Origin: VRUB01 sp046758085
GTDB taxonomy: Bacteria; Pseudomonadota; Gammaproteobacteria; Acidiferrobacterales; SPGG2
Direction: 5' to 3'
DNA length: 5,634 nt
Assembly (NCBI GenBank): GCA_046758085.1
Contig: JBHHZP010000191.1
Location: 1-5,634, forward strand
The translations under genes and the position numbers were made by a program. The notes below the pieces were generated by a model. That model saw only the letters and a program-made list of their open reading frames with translations, was not told the DNA's origin and searched no databases. Of the stretch, positions 1-3,901 are shown piece after piece. Position 1 is the stretch's first letter. Every line of letters starts with the position of its first letter.

Positions 1-1011
1 CGCACACAGCGCCAGGCCTTTGGCGACGATGGATCGGGCATCATCGAGCCGGTTCGTGCGCTCGTACACGTCGGCCAGGTTGCCCAACGCACCGATGTGA
101 TCGGGCTCATGCGCCAATGCCTGCTTGTACGCAGCTATTGCATCGGCCAACGCGCCCTGCGCTTGCAGGGCCACACCCAGATTGTTATGTACGTCGGCAT
201 GGGCCGGATTGAGCGCCAGCGCGCGCTTCAGTGCTGTGATCGCCTCTTCGATCCGGCCCATGTCCTTGAGGGCCACCCCCAGCTTGTTGTGGCCTTCGAC
301 CAGGTGCGGGTCGAGCGCGAGTGCCTGCTGAAAGGTGGCAGCCGCTTGTGCCGCCTCGCCGTGGTTCTGCAGGGTCGCAGCCAGGTTGTAACGCACCTGC
401 GCATTCTTTGGGTTCAGCGCGACCGCCTGGCAGAACGCGGCGATTGCTTCGGGCAGGTTGCCTTGCTGTCTGAGCACCGCCCCCAAATTGTTATGTGCCT
501 CGGCATGGCCTGGCGCAAGTGCAAGTGCCCGACGGAACGCAGCAACTGCTTGACTGAGCTTACCCTGGGCCGCCAGCGTAGCGCCGAGGTTGGTGTTGAC
601 CACGGGATCTTCGGGCATGAGCGCCAGTGCCTTACGGTAGGCCGCCTCCGCCTCGGCGAGCTTGCCCTGGGTCTGAAGGGTGAGCCCCAGGTTATTGTGG
701 GCCTCGGCATACCCGGGCCGTAAGGTCAGCGCCTGGCGATAGGCTGCGATGGCTGCATCGAACTGGTTCAACGCCCTGCGCGCCTCGCCGAGGTTGTTGT
801 AGTACTGTGCTACCTCAGGCCTGACCCCGATCGCTTGCTCGATTAACGCCACCGCCTTTTCCTGTTCTCCGCTTTGATGAGCGATCACCCCCAGCAGATG
901 CAACGCATCGGGGTGGGTGGGCTCGCGGGCGAGGATCTCGCGATAGACCGCCTCGGCCTCGTTGAGCCGGCCGGCCTGATGGTGTTCTAAGGCACGATTG
1001 AGTTCTGTCAT
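1..1011 (-). CDS. TPR-repeat protein, N-terminal 337 residues (3' end beyond window)
   Basis: The minus-strand frame is open from ATG at 1011 to the left edge, so the gene is partial. The product begins MTELNRALEHHQAGRLNEAE and is tetratricopeptide repeat throughout: about ten 34-residue units with no indels. The helix-terminating proline recurs exactly every 34 residues (P31, 65, 99, 133, 167, 201, 235, 269, 303), and the AEAHNNLG-type helix-A motif repeats. There is no signal peptide, so it is probably cytoplasmic. TPR superhelices bind proteins or peptides. In proteins with this N-terminus (HQAGRLNEAEAVYREIL, then DALHLLGVIA) the array usually precedes a sulfotransferase, glycosyltransferase (GT41-like) or methyltransferase domain; which one applies here lies outside the window. 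An in-frame TAA sits 24 nt upstream of the ATG. A GTG 15 nt upstream of the ATG, with AAGG just before it, is an alternative start. Its first repeats resemble those of the TPR-sulfotransferase-like protein at 3902-5542. Confidence 0.9.
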   Translation of the reverse strand, partial: MTELNRALEHHQAGRLNEAEAVYREILAREPTHPDALHLLGVIAHQSGEQEKAVALIEQAIGVRPEVAQYYNNLGEARRALNQFDAAIAAYRQALTLRPGYAEAHNNLGLTLQTQGKLAEAEAAYRKALALMPEDPVVNTNLGATLAAQGKLSQAVAAFRRALALAPGHAEAHNNLGAVLRQQGNLPEAIAAFCQAVALNPKNAQVRYNLAATLQNHGEAAQAAATFQQALALDPHLVEGHNKLGVALKDMGRIEEAITALKRALALNPAHADVHNNLGVALQAQGALADAIAAYKQALAHEPDHIGALGNLADVYERTNRLDDARSIVAKGLALCA

Positions 1012-1025
1012 GGATTGGGAACGCA

Positions 1026-1043
1026 CGCCGCCTTAGTGCGGCG
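1026..1043. other. Hairpin in the 5' leader of the leftward TPR gene
   Basis: CGCCGC and GCGGCG form a perfect 6-bp GC stem around a 6-nt loop (CTTAGT). It lies 15-32 nt upstream of the TPR ATG and overlaps the alternative GTG start and the in-frame stop. In mRNA it could mask the weak AAGG ribosome-binding site. No T-run follows on either strand, so it is unlikely to be an intrinsic terminator. Confidence 0.4.
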
Positions 1044-1073
1044 GGTTCAACTTACAAGTGCTTGGGGTCACTG

Positions 1074-1098
1074 ACAAGTAGCGGGTAACGGGTAGCTA
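1074..1098 (+). repeat. Degenerate 7-bp tandem repeat, array A (forward)
   Basis: Three full heptamers are in phase: ACAAGTA, GCGGGTA, ACGGGTA, followed by GCTA. The consensus is roughly GCGRGTA. Positions 1078-1097 match the reverse complement of 1202-1221 at 17 of 20 bases, the first 10 exactly, so arrays A and B form an inverted pair around about 100 bp. Heptameric short-sequence repeats of this sort are known in intergenic DNA of several bacterial groups; their function is unsettled. Confidence 0.75.
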
Positions 1099-1119
1099 AA
1101 AAAACCGTCGACCAGTGTT

Positions 1120-1139
1120 ACCTAAATGGCGTGTTAGGT
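1120..1139. other. Small inverted repeat between heptamer arrays A and B
   Basis: ACCTAA (1120-1125) and TTAGGT (1134-1139) are perfect 6-bp inverted arms around an 8-nt spacer, inside the segment flanked by the inverted heptamer arrays. This could be a regulator half-site pair or chance; nothing else supports a function. Confidence 0.25.
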
Positions 1140-1176
1140 GCGCGCGGCAGCTCGGCATCGTTTCCTCGCCGGTCGT

Positions 1177-1221
1177 TACTTGCTACTCGTCACTGCAGTT
1201 ATGCTACTCGCTACCCGCTAC
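1177..1221 (-). repeat. Degenerate 7-bp tandem repeat, array B (reverse)
   Basis: Read on the plus strand the units are TACTTGC, TACTCGT, CACTGCA, GTTATGC, TACTCGC, TACCCGC and TAC, all in strict 7-bp phase. The third and fourth units have decayed. The reverse complement gives the GCGRGTA consensus of arrays A and C. Bases 1203-1221 are the exact reverse complement of 5608-5626 (19 nt). The array does not encode a plausible protein. Confidence 0.8.
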
Positions 1222-1359
1222 GGATTTTTCACAGTATTTTTTCCAGATCTCCCGGTAGGCCGCGGCCGACGGCGGGGCATTACCTTGTGCTTCGCGTGAA
1301 TCTGGCCTCGTGGGCCCTTTCGGGTGCCGGTCGTGCGGTACCAATCTGGAATCAGGGCG

Positions 1360-1386
1360 GGTGGCGTTCGCGACGGTCCCGCCACC
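1360..1386. other. GC-rich hairpin, 7-bp stem
   Basis: GGTGGCG (1360-1366) pairs perfectly with CGCCACC (1380-1386) across a 13-nt loop. No T-run follows, so it is not a standard terminator. Together with the hairpin at 1423-1442 it could be part of a structured RNA or a protein-binding site; this is speculative. Confidence 0.3.
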
Positions 1387-1422
1387 GAGGCATCGCTGGT
1401 CTGCTCGTGGTCGGGATTCGTT

Positions 1423-1442
1423 CGGGGCAGCCCGTTGCCCCG
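1423..1442. other. GC-rich hairpin, 7-bp stem with 6-nt loop
   Basis: CGGGGCA (1423-1429) and TGCCCCG (1436-1442) form a perfect stem closed by GCCCGT, with a possible extra wobble pair outside. A second small stem, CCCA/TGGG around TTTG, follows at about 1452-1463. No transcript boundary is evident. It is the strongest local fold in the non-coding middle of the divergent region. Confidence 0.35.
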
Positions 1443-1511
1443 GCGGAAAACCCCATTTGTGGGCAAAATTACAGCTATTTGGGTCGGCTGAGGGCGTGAA
1501 GCGACGCTTGT

Positions 1512-1529
1512 TGTTGTATTAGAACAACA
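1512..1529. promoter_or_regulatory. Perfect dyad upstream of the porin promoter (candidate operator)
   Basis: TGTTGT (1512-1517) and ACAACA (1524-1529) are perfect inverted hexamers with a 6-nt spacer, ATTAGA. The dyad lies about 36 nt upstream of the proposed -35 element, a position typical of an activator or a repressor acting upstream. The regulator cannot be named from sequence. Confidence 0.35.
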
Positions 1530-1564
1530 CAATTCGGTTTTTGTCGTGAGCTTGCAAAAAAGTA

Positions 1565-1594
1565 TTGCATGCCTCAAAAAAATTGTGTTATATA
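1565..1594 (+). promoter_or_regulatory. Candidate sigma70 promoter of the porin gene
   Basis: TTGCAT (1565-1570) and TATATA (1589-1594) are separated by 18 bp, within an A/T-rich stretch that contrasts with the GC-rich surroundings. Transcription would start near 1601 and leave a leader of about 60 nt. The -35 match is weak (TTG only); the -10 is fair. Porin genes are usually strongly expressed and regulated, consistent with a dedicated promoter here. Exact element choice is uncertain. Confidence 0.4.
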
Positions 1595-1650
1595 CACATC
1601 ACGACGCAGCGGTTTTGGCGTTGAGTTGACCTACCTACAACAATCGATTG

Positions 1651-1655
1651 AGGAG
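1651..1655 (+). promoter_or_regulatory. Shine-Dalgarno of the porin gene
   Basis: AGGAG lies 7 nt before the ATG at 1663. It fixes that start over the in-frame TTG at 1648, which would overlap the ribosome-binding site and put five extra residues (MRRPF) before a normal signal peptide. Confidence 0.85.
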
Positions 1656-1662
1656 ACCATTC

Positions 1663-2778
1663 ATGGCTAATAAGCACCTCAAACCATCGCTGCTTACCTC
1701 CGCGGTGGCTGCCGGTCTCGTGGCAGTCCCGATGAGTGCGAGCGCGCAGAACCTGAATCTGAAAATTTCCGGTCAGATTAACAAGACCATTGGTTTCATC
1801 GACAACGGCGACAGCTCGGCACTTGGCTTTTTCGATAACTCCAACAGCGGATCGCGCTTCCGTTTCACCGGCTCGCAGGACATGGGCAACGGCATGTCTG
1901 TCGGCGGTGTGTGGGAGTGGCAGTGGGGTAACTCGGTTCAAGGCAACGCCACGTTCAACGCCGGCGGTGAGTTCAGCGAAAGCAGCGCCGGCCTGAAAGA
2001 CCGCAAAACCGAGCTGTACTACCAGGGCGGCTGGGGCAAGATCAGCCTCGGTAAGGGCGACGGCGCGGCCAATGGCACGGCCGAGGTCGACCTGTCCGGC
2101 ACCACGACCATTGACTACGCCGGCGGTAACCAGTGCCTGCTCGGCTCCATGACCTACGGCACCGGTAGCTCAACCGTAACCTCCGTTACCGTGGGTGCGA
2201 CCTACAGCCAGTTCGACGGCGAGAGCCGCAACACCCGCATCCGCTACGACACGCCGAAGATGGGCTGGGGCGGCATCGCGGTGAGCCTCGGCAACCAGGG
2301 ACTGATTGAGGCCGCCTACCGCGGCAGCTGGAACATCGGTAACGGTAAGTTCGCCGTCGCCGGCGGTATCACCGACACCGGCGACCGTCCTGCGCCGACT
2401 CCGGCTACGGACACCAACCGCAAGCGCACCGCGGTGTCGGGGTCCTACCTGCTGGGCATGGGTCTGAACTTCACCGTCTCCTACAGCACCAATGATCCGG
2501 AGGCGACGGGTTCGGTAAAGAGTTCGCTTACCTACTTCAAGATCGGCTGGAAGAAAGGCAAGCACGCGGTCTCGTTATCCCTCGGCGAGTCGAAGAACCG
2601 GAGTCCGGGCTTCGGTACGGTGACCAGTTCCGATGCGACCTCGACCACGCTTGCCTATAACTACAAGCCGGCCAAGTTTGCCGAGGTGTATGCGGGTTTT
2701 CGTGTGTCCGACTCCGACATCAGCGGCCTGGAGAAGGTGACGGCGCTCAACGTCGGCAGCCGCATCAAGTGGAAGTAA
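1663..2778 (+). CDS. Outer-membrane general porin, Porin_4-like (Gram-negative porin)
   Basis: The 371-residue precursor probably forms a trimeric 16-stranded beta-barrel that passes small hydrophilic solutes across the outer membrane. A Sec signal peptide covers residues 1-28: basic MANKHLK start, hydrophobic core, and an ASA/QN cleavage site. The mature protein opens with the porin-typical first strand NLNLKISGQINKTIGFIDNG. It continues with alternating strands and Gly/Asn/Asp-rich turns, including SRFRFTGSQDMGNGMSVGG and ELYYQGGWGKISLGKGDGAANGTAEVDLSG (about residues 117-146). The latter block, leading into the constriction loop, is characteristic of the family. The length is normal. Two details are unusual: a single cysteine (C158) in the NQCLLGSM segment, and a C-terminus ending in WK rather than in an aromatic residue. 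It is monocistronic, between its own promoter region and the terminator at 2883. The porin call is firm; substrate preference cannot be read. Confidence 0.93.
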   Translation: MANKHLKPSLLTSAVAAGLVAVPMSASAQNLNLKISGQINKTIGFIDNGDSSALGFFDNSNSGSRFRFTGSQDMGNGMSVGGVWEWQWGNSVQGNATFNAGGEFSESSAGLKDRKTELYYQGGWGKISLGKGDGAANGTAEVDLSGTTTIDYAGGNQCLLGSMTYGTGSSTVTSVTVGATYSQFDGESRNTRIRYDTPKMGWGGIAVSLGNQGLIEAAYRGSWNIGNGKFAVAGGITDTGDRPAPTPATDTNRKRTAVSGSYLLGMGLNFTVSYSTNDPEATGSVKSSLTYFKIGWKKGKHAVSLSLGESKNRSPGFGTVTSSDATSTTLAYNYKPAKFAEVYAGFRVSDSDISGLEKVTALNVGSRIKWK

Positions 2779-2882
2779 CCGGGGCTTGTCGTTATAGCGA
2801 ACATGCCTGAAGAAAAGATAATGATTCAACAAGAATAAACACAAGCAGCAATAGCTCAGCGCCCCACAGGCGACTGAATAAG

Positions 2883-2914
2883 GGCTTATCCCCAACGGGA
2901 TAAGCCTTTTTTTT
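2883..2914 (+). terminator. Rho-independent terminator of the porin gene
   Basis: A perfect 10-bp stem, GGCTTATCCC (2883-2892) with GGGATAAGCC (2897-2906), has a CAAC tetraloop and is followed directly by eight Ts (2907-2914). It lies 104 nt after the porin stop. The rest of the 325-bp gap up to 3103 holds only the oxygenase promoter and a weak GGGAAC/GTTCCC inverted repeat (2939-2977); I see no gene there. Confidence 0.95.
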
Positions 2915-3000
2915 CGTGCGCCTTGCCCAACCGGCCGCGGGAACCGATGCAATCCGCAGCCCGCGCGCGGCGTTCCCTTGAGGTTACCCGGCCTGGTCGC

Positions 3001-3030
3001 TTGAACACCTGTCTCGCCACGATTTATAGT
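3001..3030 (+). promoter_or_regulatory. Candidate sigma70 promoter of the oxygenase gene
   Basis: TTGAAC (3001-3006) and TATAGT (3025-3030; five of six consensus bases) are separated by 18 bp. The pair lies downstream of the porin terminator and about 73 nt before the oxygenase ATG, which suits a separate transcription unit. Confidence 0.55.
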
Positions 3031-3092
3031 ACGCCAGCATCCAGCAAGTGCGGACACAAGACCGGGGCAGCAAGGTAGCGGTGCATGCGTGC

Positions 3093-3097
3093 GAGGA
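3093..3097 (+). promoter_or_regulatory. Shine-Dalgarno of the oxygenase gene
   Basis: GAGGA lies 6 nt before the ATG at 3104 and supports that start. Confidence 0.75.
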
Positions 3098-3103
3098 TAA
3101 TTC

Positions 3104-3787
3104 ATGGCGTTAGATATTGATCTGGGCTCTGGCGTCCAGCTGGTTTTCAATACACCGATCCTGGTCGGCACGATGAGAAATACGGCTGCCGTCAATGAAG
3201 GATTGCGGCGCGCGATTCTCGCGGCGGAATCGCGCGACAAGGGCGTGCAGGTGAGCAATATCGGCGGCTGGCAGTCTGCCCCCACACTGCTGGATTGGCC
3301 GGTACCCGAGATCGCCACCCTGAAGGAGTGGATCGATCAGGCCGTGGTCCGGTTGAGCGGCCTGCCGGCTTCGGCGCCGGTCAAGGTCGAGTACACGGCC
3401 TACGGATGGGCCAATGTGAATCGTAGCGGTGATTACAATCAGCTCCACAACCATGGCGAAGATCACTGGGCGGTTGTGTACTATGTGAGTTGCGGTGAAC
3501 CGGAGCCGGGCCATCGCATGAACGGGAAGTTCGAGCTGCGCGATCCGCGGCCCGGGGCGAGCGCGGCAAGCCTCGGCAAGTATCCCGGTTTTACATTTGG
3601 CCAGGCGATAATGATCGATCCCGAACCGGGCATGTTACTGGCATTTCCGGCGTGGTTGGATCACGCGGTTCATCCGTTCTTCGGAAAAGGTGAGCGCATC
3701 TCTATTGCGACCAACGTGAGGCTCACGGGCATCGAGGGCCCGCCATCGGGGCAGCAGGACAGGCCAGTTTCCGAGCCCCGCCAGTGA
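3104..3787 (+). CDS. Putative 2-oxoglutarate/Fe(II)-dependent oxygenase (TIGR02466 / 2OG-FeII_Oxy_5-like)
   Basis: The 227-residue protein has no signal peptide and is probably cytosolic. It matches the layout of the TIGR02466-type 2OG-Fe(II) oxygenases: an N-terminal LVFNTPILVGTM strand; a GGWQS segment (residues 54-58); WANVNRSGDYNQLHNHGEDHW (102-122), where H115 and H117 occupy the first metal-binding region; VVYYVSCGE (124-132); GKFELRDPRP (141-150); and PGMLLAFPAWLDHAVHPF (175-192). H187 is the probable distal iron ligand and R198 in GERISIATNV the probable 2OG-binding arginine. Such enzymes couple decarboxylation of 2-oxoglutarate to hydroxylation of a substrate; the substrate here is unknown. 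The acidic second ligand of a canonical HxD/E motif is not obvious: the block reads HNHGED, so ligand assignment is tentative. The last 17 or so residues look disordered. The following TPR-sulfotransferase-like gene is co-directional after 114 bp with no terminator between, so the two may be co-transcribed. Confidence 0.8.
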   Translation: MALDIDLGSGVQLVFNTPILVGTMRNTAAVNEGLRRAILAAESRDKGVQVSNIGGWQSAPTLLDWPVPEIATLKEWIDQAVVRLSGLPASAPVKVEYTAYGWANVNRSGDYNQLHNHGEDHWAVVYYVSCGEPEPGHRMNGKFELRDPRPGASAASLGKYPGFTFGQAIMIDPEPGMLLAFPAWLDHAVHPFFGKGERISIATNVRLTGIEGPPSGQQDRPVSEPRQ

Positions 3788-3901
3788 ATAAGAAGCTTGC
3801 CGGCACGAGAGGGGACCCGACAAAAGCGTGCGCTGGTTGCCGCAAAGCTGGCTTAATGGTCCTGGCGGGATTGACAATTCTTCGCAGCCACTCGAGCGAT
3901 C

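Larger units (their letters stand above)
1012..1662. other. 651-bp divergent intergenic region
   Basis: This stretch separates the leftward TPR gene from the rightward porin. It holds heptamer repeat arrays near the left side, GC-rich hairpins in the middle, and an A/T-rich porin promoter region on the right, each listed separately. Open frames of about 60-120 codons exist on both strands, but none has a convincing ribosome-binding site, a recognisable domain or natural-looking protein composition. I therefore treat the region as non-coding. It must also carry the promoter of the TPR gene, for which I see no clear -35/-10 pair. Confidence 0.7.

Noticed and set aside
1026..1043. Intrinsic terminator
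   Set aside because: The GC stem lacks a T-run on either strand and sits in a 5' leader between divergent genes.
1074..1221. CRISPR array or transposon ends
   Set aside because: The repeats are contiguous degenerate 7-mers without spacers. There is no transposase and no clear target-site duplication.
1131..1499. Plus-strand open frame of 122 codons in the divergent intergenic region
   Set aside because: It starts without a ribosome-binding site, runs through heptamer array B and GC-rich hairpins, is rich in Arg/Ser/Gly as expected of a chance GC-rich frame, and shows no domain.
1218..1577. Minus-strand open frame of 119 codons overlapping the same region
   Set aside because: It overlaps the porin promoter, has unnatural composition (many Pro, Arg and Thr), and shows no recognisable motif or start signal.
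1648..1662. Upstream TTG start for the porin (adds MRRPF)
   Set aside because: The TTG overlaps the AGGAG ribosome-binding site. ATG at 1663 has ideal spacing and gives a standard signal peptide.
2804..2840. Tiny open frame MPEEKIMIQQE between the porin stop and terminator
   Set aside because: It has only 11 codons, no ribosome-binding site and no sign of being a leader peptide.
2575..3318. Minus-strand open frame of 247 codons
   Set aside because: It covers the porin 3' end, its terminator and the oxygenase 5' end, all well supported on the plus strand. The translation lacks any family signature; it is an antisense shadow.
3871..3901. Consensus TTGACA as -35 for the TPR-sulfotransferase-like gene
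   Set aside because: No -10-like hexamer lies 16-18 bp downstream, and such a -10 would fall at the start codon itself.
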